Below are positions 9,701 through 18,126 of a stretch of 60,588 bases of DNA, piece after piece. Position 1 is the first letter of the stretch. Every line of letters begins with the position of its first letter. Origin of the DNA: Verrucomicrobiales bacterium (GTDB lineage: Bacteria; Verrucomicrobiota; Verrucomicrobiia; Verrucomicrobiales; V1-33); NCBI GenBank assembly GCA_028293125.1, contig JAQGPJ010000104.1, positions 1 through 60,588 on the forward strand, read 5' to 3'. The position numbers and the translations under genes are program-made. The notes beneath the pieces were generated by a model that saw only the letters and a list, made by a program, of their open reading frames with translations, did no database searches and was not told where the DNA came from.

Positions 9701-11850
9701 GCACCGTGAGCGGCACGGCCACCCAGGGCAGTGACTTCACCCTGCCCCCGGGCACACTCACCTTTGCGGCGGGACAGTCGTTCAAGGTGCTTCCACTGGT
9801 CATTCTGCCGGACTCCGAGGCGGAATCACCGGAAACCGTGGTCATCACCCTGACGGACCCGGTGAATGCGGAACTGGGCGCCATCACCACCTTCACCCTG
9901 ACGATCCGCGAAAGCACCGTCCCCGCTCTGAATATCACCACGGGCACCGCCATCGTGTCTGAAAACGCCGCCTCGGCGGATTTCACCATCACCCGCGGCG
10001 GCACAGCCAGCACCCTGCCGCTGACGGTGCATTACACCTTGGGCGGCAGCGCGGTGGCGGGAACCGATTTCACCGCCCCGGCATCGCCCGGCAGCCTCAT
10101 CATCCCGGCCGATGCGGATTCCGCCGTGCTTTCCATCGCGCTGTTGAATGACGATCGGGAGGACGGGAGCAAAACGCTGACGGTCACCGTGGCCCCAGAC
10201 GCGGCCTACGCTCTGGGATTGAATTTCCAAAGCGGAATCACGATTCAGGATGATGACGCGCCACCCAGTGTGACCATTCTGGAGCCGGTGGCCAAATCGG
10301 CGGCTATTCCGTCCGGCGTCGGGCTGATGGTGCGGGCCCAGGGCACCGCCGCCACCCCCCAGGGCATCACCACGGTGCCCACGGTCTGGAGTCTGGTAAG
10401 CGGCCCCGGCGAGGCGGCCTTTGAACTGGACAGTGGCCGCACGGCTGTGAAGTTCACCGCCAACGGCGACTACATCCTGCGCGCCACAGCCAGCGACGGT
10501 GCCCGCAGCGGGTCCGCCGATCTGACCGTTACGGTGGGAGCGGTCCGCACCGCCCAGGATGTGGGCAGCACCACAGTTCCCGGTTCCTGGACAGAAATCG
10601 ATGCCGTCGAAGGCTCAGGCCAAGGCGGGAAAATCACGCTCTCCGGAGCCGGCTCCGGCATCAGCGCCTCCGGCACCAGCGATGGCTTTTATTTCCTGGC
10701 AGCCCCTGTCAGCGGAAGCTTCGATGTGCAGTGCCGCCTGACGGCCTTGGACAATCCTGCAAACAGCGGCTCCTGCCGCGCCGGCATCATGGTGCGGGCC
10801 TCCACCGCGGCCAATGCGCCGTATGCCATGTCCCTGTTCAAGTCGGACCTCAACCACGCCTTCCAAGCCCGGCTCACGGCAGGAACCAATCCCTACGATT
10901 CCACAGGCGGCACCCCGGTCTCCCTGCCTGGCTGGCTGCGGTTGGTGCGGACGGGCAACACCTTCAGCGCCTACCAGAGCACCGACGGCAGCACATGGAC
11001 CCAGCGCGGCAGCACGCAGACCATCGCCGGCATGGGCAACTCGCCGCTGCTGGGTTTTGCCGTGACCAGCGCCGCTGAAGCCATGCCCTCCACGGCCTCG
11101 TTCGAGGGTTACACCGGAAGCCTGCCCACCAACATCGGGCCTGCTGTAAGCACCGGCACGGTGCCTGGCGGCGCCAGCCCTTGGAGTTTGGACGCCACCG
11201 TCACTGATGACGGACTGCCGGCACCCGCCGGACTTGCGACTCTCTGGCGGCAGATGAACGGTTCCGGAACCGCCACCTTCAGCGCCGCCACGGCTGTGGA
11301 CACCACCGTGGATTTTCCGGCCTCCGGCACCTACCTGCTGCGGCTCAGCGCCAGTGACGGCGCGGTCACCACCTTTGCCGAGACCACGGCCACCGTCAGT
11401 GTCTCCATGTCCCCACTGCAGGTCTGGCGGCAAACGCACTTCGGCACCACGGAGGACAGCGGGCAATCCGCCAATCTGGCGGATTCCGACCAGGACGGCT
11501 TGGCCAACCTGCTGGAATATGCCTTAGGCACCGAGCCCAAAGCCGCCACCGCCCCGCTTCTGGAAATGACATCCGAAGGCGGCCAGTGGACTCTGCGGTT
11601 CCCCCGGCGCAGCGGCAGCGGTCAGGTGGTTCTGACCCTGCAAAGCTCCGCTGATCTGGAAATCTGGACGGCCGTCGCCCACAGTGAGAATGGCAACGCC
11701 GTCACCACGGCGGATCTCGATGCCACGGCCACCGAGACGGCCGGGGAGAACGGCATCGTGGCCGTCAGGGTGGCGCTTCCGGCCTCAACGGAACAAGCTC
11801 CCAAACGTTACTTCCGCCTGCTGGCGGAGCCGGCGGCGGTGTCTCCATGA
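6790..11850 (+). CDS. Calx-beta/PKD tail of the interrupted secreted protease
   Basis: This is the in-frame continuation of the metalloprotease. In local numbering it has the end of the catalytic region (1-60), a PKD-type domain (about 65-147) and a carboxypeptidase-regulatory-like beta domain (about 152-230). Eight Calx-beta-type modules follow (about 232-1150), each with a 'GTDY/F...' and 'N/D-D' pattern typical of Ca-binding loops. Then come a PKD-like domain, a concanavalin-like domain (about 1240-1430), another PKD-like domain, and a C-terminal module with D-S-D-Q-D-G and L-L-E-Y-A-L-G ending in Y-F-R-L-L. Such tails occur on giant cell-surface or secreted proteins of Verrucomicrobiota and relatives. 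If translation really restarts at 6790 the product lacks any export signal, so it may be a dead fragment. Confidence 0.75.
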   Translation: MSNAGHLVDTTPGSADGKNDGGIRIGRTYTDPEADMHFTVLGKNGTQPPSLDLMYNRGPFPGNRPPEAALTANTTTIAPGGSITFTAAATDPDGDTLSYHWDFNDGVPVTSTPVFTRVFPSTDQMTVHLTVSDMKGGTTRRHVLVNVGSHGRRTITGRVLAGGQPLADVRITNGSKYCFTDSDGNYILSDLTTGSHNLTASLAGHTFTPGFNNPFNATSGTNIGNWTANPAVLVSLTKTSDAAEGGANGVFTLTRTGSTSSALKVRVATADGTAAFSTDYTFSPNYANDGLFKTFTIPAGAASLPITVAAVNDTSQEGPETVTLSLAANGGYIASGLNYAVMTLEDNDSRLPKVSVLPTGPYAMELASPQAGEFTFYRSGDADDALTLSVTWSGPAGNGTDYTPLPSTVTFPAGQKSTTVSVAPVNDSAIETPEDCTVAISSGAGYLRDSTAQSATVVISDDDTPVVTVTALDALASEEGRDPGVFLITRTGGTAAPLKVYYGLSGSALHGTDYIALPGEITVPAGSASAPVMVTPYDDDLGEPEEQSVVLNLTTFNNAYSVGAANSATVNIRDNDDRPVVSVRAGGSPAEPSTAGAFIFRAIGSATGNITVRYTVTGTATAGTDYTRLSGTVSLPANGSNDVTVNIPVRNDTLPEPTETIIVTITPDAAYEIHNDGTATARLKDDERGTPVMVSTWNTTPAEGGAAGKFYLSRANASTGALAVKYSLSGTAVNGTDYTLLSGTATIPGGETGVDVNVTPINDTLVEGTETVTLTVDPDTNYDVDQPGSATLYLQDNESPPVSVRFASTTGTTTEAPDAATGEYRDVPVQLSAASTNEVTVEYTSAGGTAAGDNTDWAFVDASPGNAVIPGGILTFPAGTTTQNIRIRVKNDGVAEGDETVILTLQNARFARTSSSTVTHTLTIKDANNPVRRVSFLTASGTRSETEGSEPMLMAVLDRAADNSAAVSVNCTVSGTATQGSDFTLPPGTLTFAAGQSFKVLPLVILPDSEAESPETVVITLTDPVNAELGAITTFTLTIRESTVPALNITTGTAIVSENAASADFTITRGGTASTLPLTVHYTLGGSAVAGTDFTAPASPGSLIIPADADSAVLSIALLNDDREDGSKTLTVTVAPDAAYALGLNFQSGITIQDDDAPPSVTILEPVAKSAAIPSGVGLMVRAQGTAATPQGITTVPTVWSLVSGPGEAAFELDSGRTAVKFTANGDYILRATASDGARSGSADLTVTVGAVRTAQDVGSTTVPGSWTEIDAVEGSGQGGKITLSGAGSGISASGTSDGFYFLAAPVSGSFDVQCRLTALDNPANSGSCRAGIMVRASTAANAPYAMSLFKSDLNHAFQARLTAGTNPYDSTGGTPVSLPGWLRLVRTGNTFSAYQSTDGSTWTQRGSTQTIAGMGNSPLLGFAVTSAAEAMPSTASFEGYTGSLPTNIGPAVSTGTVPGGASPWSLDATVTDDGLPAPAGLATLWRQMNGSGTATFSAATAVDTTVDFPASGTYLLRLSASDGAVTTFAETTATVSVSMSPLQVWRQTHFGTTEDSGQSANLADSDQDGLANLLEYALGTEPKAATAPLLEMTSEGGQWTLRFPRRSGSGQVVLTLQSSADLEIWTAVAHSENGNAVTTADLDATATETAGENGIVAVRVALPASTEQAPKRYFRLLAEPAAVSP

Positions 11851-11944
11851 AGACTGCGCCGGGAATGCAGGCTCCAGGCATTTTCCGGCTGGCCTCCGGG
11901 CACGACAGGATCCTCAACGGTTCTGTTCCGGAGGCGGCCTTGGG

Positions 11945-13210
11945 TCAATCATCCAGCTTGGCCATGCCGAGCCTGCGGCCCAGGCGCACCCAGCGCTGAC
12001 GCGCCATCCTCTGCTGCAGAACGGCAGCGCCCCCGCCCGCCGTGGCTTTTTGGGAAAGGATGGGCGGACGCCATAAACCCAGCGCCCGTCCCCAGGCCAG
12101 CCAGCGGGAGTCCATGATTCTGCCCCGCAAAGCCGCAAGTTTCTCGCTGGCACGGTTCCGGACTTTCAGGTCCTTTTCCGATTTCCGAAGCATTTCGTAT
12201 TTATCCGCCAGTCCGGCGGTGGAGTTGATGGGCGTCACACCGTCCCAGTGCCTAGTTAGAAAGCGGTTGGGATAGGAGGCCAGCTCCGGAAACTGCTCCA
12301 CGGCCAGACTGGCCACGGCCTGCTCGGTTTCCTGGGGACTCAGCCGGGCGGCGGCTCCGGCCAGCAGCATCTGGTAAAGCTCCGGATGGAAGCTGGAAAT
12401 ACTGTCCCACAGAGCCCGGCTATAGCGGGCGTAACGGCTGCGCAGGGGCGCATCGGACGCCAATTCGGGCGCGAGGTCGCGGGCGAGATCCAAATTCATC
12501 CGCAGCATCTCGCGCAGCAGCGGCGCGGGATCGGTGTTCATGGTGTTGGTGCTGTGCACCCGGTAATTCACCAGCGCTTCGGGATGCAGCCGCAGTCCGC
12601 CCCGCAGAGCGGACTGCGCAAGGAAATAATAGTCGTGATTGAAGCGGTAGGGCCGGAAGGGAAACCGCTTCAGCCAGGAGGAGCGGGCGATGACGTTGCT
12701 GGTGGTGGCGGGAAAATTGGCCACTCCCAGCCATTCGCAGAGATCGCGGTCCGGTGCCGACAGGGACCAGGCGGCGCGGAACCACCGGGCGCGCGGGCTG
12801 CCGGGATCCAGATTGGCATCGTTCTCATCGATCACCCGCAGGCCGCTGGTCACCACCTGGGCCTCCGCGTCCTCCTCCAACAGCGGCAGGCATTTCTCAA
12901 ACCGTTCCGGATGGTAGTGATCATCGCTGTTCAAAATGCTGATGGCGTCACATTCCTCCGCGGCGCGGTTCACTAATTCGTTCAGGGTGAGGTGGGCTCC
13001 GCGGTTTTCCCAGGCAGTGCATTCCACCCCCCGGCCAGCAAAGCTGCGGATGACATCCACGGAGCTGTCCTTCGATCCGTCATCGATCACCAGAATTCGG
13101 TCCGGCCTCCGGGTCTGGGAAAGCACAGACTCCAAAGCCGTGCCAATATAACGGGCATGGTTATAGCTGGGAATGATGACCGCGAGGCGCATGGAGGGAA
13201 AGGATGACAT
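11945..13210 (-). CDS. Glycosyltransferase family 2
   Basis: The 421-residue cytoplasmic enzyme has a GT-A fold N terminus: a hydrophobic strand leading to P-S-Y-N, then D-D-G-S at 43-46 and the metal-binding N-S-D-D at 94-97. It would transfer a sugar from a nucleotide sugar to a cell-surface glycan. The remaining 200 residues are alpha-helical, and the last 80 are basic with no recognised domain. The gene follows the GT4 gene at 13255-15177 on the same strand with a 44-base gap, so the pair probably forms an operon. An in-frame ATG at 13192 is an alternative start. The upstream start at 13210 has a weak AGGG in front and was kept. Confidence 0.85.
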   Translation of the reverse strand: MSSFPSMRLAVIIPSYNHARYIGTALESVLSQTRRPDRILVIDDGSKDSSVDVIRSFAGRGVECTAWENRGAHLTLNELVNRAAEECDAISILNSDDHYHPERFEKCLPLLEEDAEAQVVTSGLRVIDENDANLDPGSPRARWFRAAWSLSAPDRDLCEWLGVANFPATTSNVIARSSWLKRFPFRPYRFNHDYYFLAQSALRGGLRLHPEALVNYRVHSTNTMNTDPAPLLREMLRMNLDLARDLAPELASDAPLRSRYARYSRALWDSISSFHPELYQMLLAGAAARLSPQETEQAVASLAVEQFPELASYPNRFLTRHWDGVTPINSTAGLADKYEMLRKSEKDLKVRNRASEKLAALRGRIMDSRWLAWGRALGLWRPPILSQKATAGGGAAVLQQRMARQRWVRLGRRLGMAKLDD

Positions 13211-13254
13211 GATCCCTGTTTGAAAGGAAGAGAAAGAACGGGAGGGAGGAACGC

Positions 13255-15177
13255 TCAGCCGGCGCTTCCGGCGGAAGTCCCTTCCCCTGAAGGCTCTGCC
13301 GGGGCTTCAGATGCCATGCGCAGCCATGATTCCCAGACAGACACCGCGGACACCGGAGGCTGGGGCTTTTGACGGAACTTCCACAGCCTGCGCCAAGGCG
13401 GCGGGAGAGGCCCGCTCCTGAGCTTCAACAGGTCAGGCAGGAGGGGCGTCTCCAGTCTGACGTCCGAATTGCTGCCCCAAGTGAACACTCCAACCACATT
13501 CCTCAACACCGTCCGGCTTTCCGAATGGCCTGCTTCGATGACGACCCCGACCGGCAACCGCGTGAGACGGTGCAGCATCCAGGCGATGACCGCGCCTGAT
13601 GCGCGCAACGCATGGATCCGCCGCCAGCCCCGGATGGAAAGCTGCACGGCGAGATACACCGCCCGCCGCGCAGCCTCATAAAAAGCATCTCCCTCCAGAG
13701 ATCCCAGCTCGGCCCGCAGAGCCTCGACGCGGGCCACCAAATCCGGACGGCTGCGCCAATGGGATTCGATCACCGTGGCGTCCGGCAGGTATTCGCAGCC
13801 GGCGGGAGCCATGCCCTGGCGGGTGGCCATGACGGTCACGGAAGGCAGTGCTGACAGATGGCGCAGTTCTTTTTCCAGCAGGGCATCGGCGGGCGTGCCC
13901 GTATCGAGCAGGCAAAGCAGATCCCCTTCCGGCAGAGGGACGGCTTCCTCCTCCTTCAGCCAGGGCCGCATCAGCCGCCCCAGATGCCCGACAGTTCTGT
14001 CCAGAGCAAAAATCTCCCGCACCCGGCGGTATCCCTCCGCGCCCAGGCGTCCGCGCAGGGCGGGATCCAGCGCCAATGCCGCCAAGTGCGCCTCCATGCC
14101 CCTGGCATCCTGCGGCACCGCCAGCAGGCCGGTGACTCCATGCGCCACCATCTCCGGAACTCCCGCCAGGGTGGTGGAAACGACCGGCAACCGGCAGGCC
14201 ATGGCCTCCAGGATCACTGTAGGCAGAATGTCCATGGCTCCCTTGCCGTCTGTCAGGCAGGCCAAAGCGAAGACGCTGGCGGTGGCCAGTTCGCGTTTGA
14301 TCTCCTCTTGGCTGCGGACTCCCGCCAGCCGCACGCTGTCCTCAAGGCCGAGCGCTCCGATTTTTTCCTCCAACAAAGGCCGCTGAGGCCCCTCGCCGAC
14401 GATAACCAGTTCAAAGCCGATGCCCCGCGCCTTCAGGCCGGCCACCGCCTCCAGCAACACGGGAAAGCCTTTGAAGTCGATCAGGCGCCCCACACTGACA
14501 ATTTTAAAGCGCCCGTCCGGGCTAGGCGACGCCTGCGGAAACTGCGGAGCATCGATCCCGTTGTAAACCCGGTGAATGCGGTCCTCGGCATCCGGACAGA
14601 TCCGGACCAGTAGATTCCGGCTGAAGTCGCTGACCGCCACCGTGAACGCGGCTCCGCGAATCATCTCCCTCAACAGATCATCACTGCCCAGATCGATCAT
14701 GAAATCCTGGGCATGGGCTGTGAAGCTGAAAGTGATGCCGGCCTCCTTCAGGTAAAGCGCGGTGAGAGTCGCGCGGTTGGCGAAATGGATATGCACATGC
14801 CGGATACCGCGCCGGCGGAGCTCCCCGGCGAACCACCAAGCCAGGCGCGCTCTCTGGGACGGATGGAATTGTGGTCCGTAACGCGCCGAGTGGTCAGCGG
14901 CCAGCGTCTCCATGGCCCGCCACACCGGGTCGTCCGGCGGGCTCTTCAGGACCTGCTCCAGCACCGGTTTGGGAGGGGGATAAATCACCTCTGCCCGCAG
15001 CCGGCCCAGCCTTTCATGGCGGAAGCTGTTGGGCGGAGGATTGAAACTGGCGACAGCAAGATGAAACCCCGCAGCCTCCAGCCCCAGCATCTCCGTGTCA
15101 CAGAAAGTCTGGGACACGACCGGGAAGCGGGAAAAGAGATAGGCAACGCGCGGGAGATAAAAAGCGGAATCTGGCAT
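13255..15177 (-). CDS. Glycosyltransferase family 4 (WcaL-like) with C-terminal extension
   Basis: The first 400 or so residues are a GT-B retaining glycosyltransferase. The N-terminal domain resembles colanic-acid type transferases (S-R-F-P-x-x-S-Q-T-F near residue 16). The GT4 core has V-G-R-L-I-x-x-K-G followed by V-G-E-G-P, and E-A-M-A-C-R-L-P-V-V-S-T as the donor-binding glutamate region. The last 230 residues, from about 410, are an extra part with a Rossmann-like beginning (L-L-C-L-L-D-T-G) that I cannot assign. It is first in the probable two-gene operon with the GT2 gene. The product would act on a surface polysaccharide. Upstream of the ATG is C/T-rich with no Shine-Dalgarno. Confidence 0.85.
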   Translation of the reverse strand: MPDSAFYLPRVAYLFSRFPVVSQTFCDTEMLGLEAAGFHLAVASFNPPPNSFRHERLGRLRAEVIYPPPKPVLEQVLKSPPDDPVWRAMETLAADHSARYGPQFHPSQRARLAWWFAGELRRRGIRHVHIHFANRATLTALYLKEAGITFSFTAHAQDFMIDLGSDDLLREMIRGAAFTVAVSDFSRNLLVRICPDAEDRIHRVYNGIDAPQFPQASPSPDGRFKIVSVGRLIDFKGFPVLLEAVAGLKARGIGFELVIVGEGPQRPLLEEKIGALGLEDSVRLAGVRSQEEIKRELATASVFALACLTDGKGAMDILPTVILEAMACRLPVVSTTLAGVPEMVAHGVTGLLAVPQDARGMEAHLAALALDPALRGRLGAEGYRRVREIFALDRTVGHLGRLMRPWLKEEEAVPLPEGDLLCLLDTGTPADALLEKELRHLSALPSVTVMATRQGMAPAGCEYLPDATVIESHWRSRPDLVARVEALRAELGSLEGDAFYEAARRAVYLAVQLSIRGWRRIHALRASGAVIAWMLHRLTRLPVGVVIEAGHSESRTVLRNVVGVFTWGSNSDVRLETPLLPDLLKLRSGPLPPPWRRLWKFRQKPQPPVSAVSVWESWLRMASEAPAEPSGEGTSAGSAG

Positions 15178-15283
15178 AGGAGGAGGGCGGATGGGAAAAC
15201 GCCCCTGTCCCTATCAGGCGCGGTGCCCGGACTTGTTTGCAAGCGCAGGACTGGGGACCGGGGGCAGTCCACCGGCGGTCCGG

Positions 15284-15784
15284 TCAGCAGCCGGCAGGAT
15301 GCCGCACTTTAAAGTCCCCCGTTTTCCTGGGCTTGGTGGAGTAGCGCGGCCCGATGCCTGTGCCCCGGCTGCTGGTGTCCAGACGCAGGCCGCAGATGGT
15401 CATGAAGACATGGCCGTCATTGGCGAAAACGGTGATCCATTTGCCGGCTCCCGATTTGCCGAATTTCCGGAAACCGCCGCTGGTCGTGGATCCGTTCATC
15501 AGGCCCGCATTCCTCAGCACATAGGAGACGCTCCCGGAGCAGTCCAACCCGTGTGACGCCCGCCCGTGCCCTCCGCCGTATTGATAGGGCGCATGCTGAA
15601 TGGCGTTGGCGGCGGCCATGGCGCGGTGCACCGCCATAGGGGCCTTTTTGGGAGCATAGGCCTTGCCATTCACCATCACCGGAGGAGGACCATCGTAATA
15701 CTCGGCGGAGTTTTTTTTCTTCGGCGCGGCGCAGGAGACCAGCCCGGCCAGAACACCAGCCAAAAGGAGGCGAAAAAGATTCAT
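15284..15784 (-). CDS. NlpC/P60-family lipoprotein
   Basis: This 166-residue protein has a lipoprotein signal with lipobox L-V-S-C, so Cys18 would be lipidated. A short basic and Pro-rich spacer is followed by a compact NlpC/P60-like domain: Y-G-G-G-H, then D-C-S-G with the catalytic cysteine at Cys82, and N-D-G-H with the likely catalytic histidine at His125. Family members are cell-wall endopeptidases or amidases. It is smaller than most and has no SH3 or LysM targeting domain. It is divergent from the CbiX-like gene and separated from the GT4 gene by 106 bases. Confidence 0.8.
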   Translation of the reverse strand: MNLFRLLLAGVLAGLVSCAAPKKKNSAEYYDGPPPVMVNGKAYAPKKAPMAVHRAMAAANAIQHAPYQYGGGHGRASHGLDCSGSVSYVLRNAGLMNGSTTSGGFRKFGKSGAGKWITVFANDGHVFMTICGLRLDTSSRGTGIGPRYSTKPRKTGDFKVRHPAGC

Positions 15785-15877
15785 GTTTCTTAAATACCTT
15801 GCGGATGGTTTTCGCGCAAGAGGTGTTGCAGGCGCGGTTTCGGTTGCCTAGAGGCTCCGAGGAGCGTTCTTAGAAGA

Positions 15878-17500
15878 ATGATGCAGGCAAAACCCCACAG
15901 CGCTCTGGTTCTGATCGGCCACGGCTCCACACTGAACCCGGATTCATCCACTCCCACGATGGACCATGCGGAGACCATCCGGCGGCTCGGACTGTTCCAA
16001 GAGGTGGTCTGCGCCTTTTGGAAGGAGGAACCGGCCCTGCGCGAGGTGCTGCGCATGGTGGACAGCCGCGAGGTTTATGTGGTGCCCAATTTCATCAGCG
16101 AGGGCTATTTCACCCAGCAGGTGATTCCACGGGAACTGGGCCTGACCGGCGAAACCACGCAGATAGGAGGAAAGACCGTGCATTACTGCGACCCGGTCGG
16201 TCTCCATGCCGGGATGACGCGGCTGCTGCTGGCCCGCGCGGCGGAGGTCGCGCCGGGGGTGCCTCCGGAGGAATGCAGTCTGATCATTGTCGGTCATGGC
16301 ACCGGACTGAATGAGAACTCCACCAAGGCGATCAAGGATCAGGTGGCGCTCATCCGGCAGCGGAACGCGGGCTTCGCGGAGGTGATCGACAGCTACATGG
16401 AGCAGGAGCCCCTGCTGGCGGGGTGGGACCGGCTGACCACCGCGCCGAATGTGATTGTGGTTCCGTTCTTCATCGCCGACGGGCTGCACAGTTTTCAGGA
16501 CATCCCGGTGCTGCTGGGCATCGAGTCCGAGCCCACCGCCGCCGCCAGCCAGATGGAGGTCTTCCGGCACAATCCCCACGAAATCCGGGGCCGCCGGCTG
16601 TTCTACAGCAGCGCCATCGGCACCGAGCCCATGCTGGCGGATGTCATTCTGGATCAGGTGGAGGCGTTTGATAAAGCCCGCCAAACAGCGGCGGCAACGG
16701 ATGAAAACGTCACCTCCAACAGCCTTGCGGATACTCCTGCCCTGCCCGGCAAGCTTTCAATATCCCAACCCCCGCGCAGTATCCTGGCAAGCCTTCAGGC
16801 TTGGCTGGAGCAGGGCGGGAGCCATCTGGGTGAGGTGGCTGTCCGGCGCGTGACCATTGCCGCCGCCGATGCCACCGGCCAATCCGCCGGCAGCGGCTCC
16901 GGCTGGATTCTGACCCACCATTCCGACGCCGACCTGGCGGGCACCGGAGCGCTCGTCCGCCACACGGACGCCGCCTCTGCCCGTGAAATTGCCCGGCATG
17001 ACGCGGCTGGGGAATTCCGGCCTCTCAAATCCGCCCCGACGCTGAAGCGCGGCTGGGAAATTGTCCTAAGCTCCCTGGCGGAGGTCCGGCTGGCGCTGGA
17101 TTACCTCAATCCTGCCGCCTTGGCCAATGTGGTCCGGCTGGCGGAAGGCTCCGTGCCCCGTCTGACGCTGAAACAGATGCTGGGCCGCCAAACCGGTATG
17201 TACCGGGTGACTGGACTGATCCGCGAAAGCGAGGCCCAAGAGTTGGTCGCGGAAACCTGTCAGGACTCCAAATGCCTTAGGAAAATCATTTGGCCCTGGG
17301 ATGAGAACCAGGGATGGAGTCTCCTCCCCCCTGAAAAAACCATCTGTCCGCCGCCACCCCGGGATGGAAGTCCTTGGCCGCTCATCTGCACTGATGCCTG
17401 CCCGCTGCTGGTGGGCGCGGCACGGGAGCTGGTGCGGGCCCGCCAGAAAGCGGAAGCGCCCCCGGTTTCAACCCCTGTCCCTGCTCCCGCCCTGTCATGA
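15878..17500 (+). CDS. CbiX-like protein with C-terminal Fe-S (DR2241-type) domain
   Basis: The 540-residue protein has two chelatase-like halves. One carries G-H-G-S near His15; the second repeats G-H-G-T-G-L-N and ends near residue 265. These resemble CbiX/SirB sirohydrochlorin ferro- or cobaltochelatases. After a variable linker, the C-terminal 240 residues carry cysteines at 461, 466, 490, 504 and 508, suggesting an iron-sulfur cluster as described for the DR2241 family. The reaction has not been settled for that family, so 'chelatase' is a family-based guess. No other cobalamin or siroheme gene is nearby. The stop overlaps the ATG of the DUF4112 gene (ATGA), so the two are translationally coupled. 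Confidence 0.8.
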   Translation: MMQAKPHSALVLIGHGSTLNPDSSTPTMDHAETIRRLGLFQEVVCAFWKEEPALREVLRMVDSREVYVVPNFISEGYFTQQVIPRELGLTGETTQIGGKTVHYCDPVGLHAGMTRLLLARAAEVAPGVPPEECSLIIVGHGTGLNENSTKAIKDQVALIRQRNAGFAEVIDSYMEQEPLLAGWDRLTTAPNVIVVPFFIADGLHSFQDIPVLLGIESEPTAAASQMEVFRHNPHEIRGRRLFYSSAIGTEPMLADVILDQVEAFDKARQTAAATDENVTSNSLADTPALPGKLSISQPPRSILASLQAWLEQGGSHLGEVAVRRVTIAAADATGQSAGSGSGWILTHHSDADLAGTGALVRHTDAASAREIARHDAAGEFRPLKSAPTLKRGWEIVLSSLAEVRLALDYLNPAALANVVRLAEGSVPRLTLKQMLGRQTGMYRVTGLIRESEAQELVAETCQDSKCLRKIIWPWDENQGWSLLPPEKTICPPPPRDGSPWPLICTDACPLLVGAARELVRARQKAEAPPVSTPVPAPALS

Positions 17501-18009
17501 ATGTTCTCTCCAAAGTCATGCGCATTCCGACCCCCTCCAATCCATCCGTGGACACCGCCTCCCTGTCCCGTCAGATGGCGCGGCTGCTGGACACTTTCAT
17601 CAAGATTCCCGGCACTTCCATACGGGTGGGCTTGGATCCTATCATCGGGCTTATCCCCGGCGTGGGCGACACCATCTCCACTCTCATGGGCAGCGTCATC
17701 TTGGCAGAGGCCCTGAAGCGCGGTCTGCCGGCCCGGCTGGTGCTGCGCATGGGCGGCAATATGCTGCTCAATGCGGCGGTCGGAGCTATTCCGGTGGTCG
17801 GCGACCTGTTCTCTGCGTGGTTCCACTCCAACGCCAAAAATTATGCCCTGCTGAAGGCTTTTATGGACGGGAATCCCAGCCCTCCCACCGATCCCCAGAG
17901 CAAGTGGGTCGCTGTGGGCTTCATCGTCTTTATGTTGGTGCTGGCGGGTTTTGCCTACCTGGCATTTTACCTTCTCTTCAAACTGTTCCACTTGGCAGCC
18001 GGCGGTTGA
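17497..18009 (+). CDS. DUF4112 membrane protein
   Basis: The 170-residue protein has the DUF4112 core: a helix with R-L-L-D, then G-L-D-P-I-I-G-L-I-P-G-V-G-D, a second hydrophobic hairpin with the mirrored A-I-P-V-V-G-D, and a C-terminal transmembrane helix (about 140-165). The two 'P-x-V-G-D' hairpins look like an internal duplication. Function is unknown. It overlaps the end of the CbiX-like gene by four bases, so they are probably co-expressed. An alternative ATG lies four bases downstream in another frame and is not used. Confidence 0.85.
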   Translation: MNVLSKVMRIPTPSNPSVDTASLSRQMARLLDTFIKIPGTSIRVGLDPIIGLIPGVGDTISTLMGSVILAEALKRGLPARLVLRMGGNMLLNAAVGAIPVVGDLFSAWFHSNAKNYALLKAFMDGNPSPPTDPQSKWVAVGFIVFMLVLAGFAYLAFYLLFKLFHLAAGG

Positions 18010-18126
18010 AAATCCAGGTTGCGTTTTTCTTTGCACCCGCACGCCGGCGGCGCTCACTGAGGGAATCTCCGCCTTGCTTTTGACCCTTTTTATCCGTTTC
18101 TTGTGTCAATCAGCACCTCCAACACC

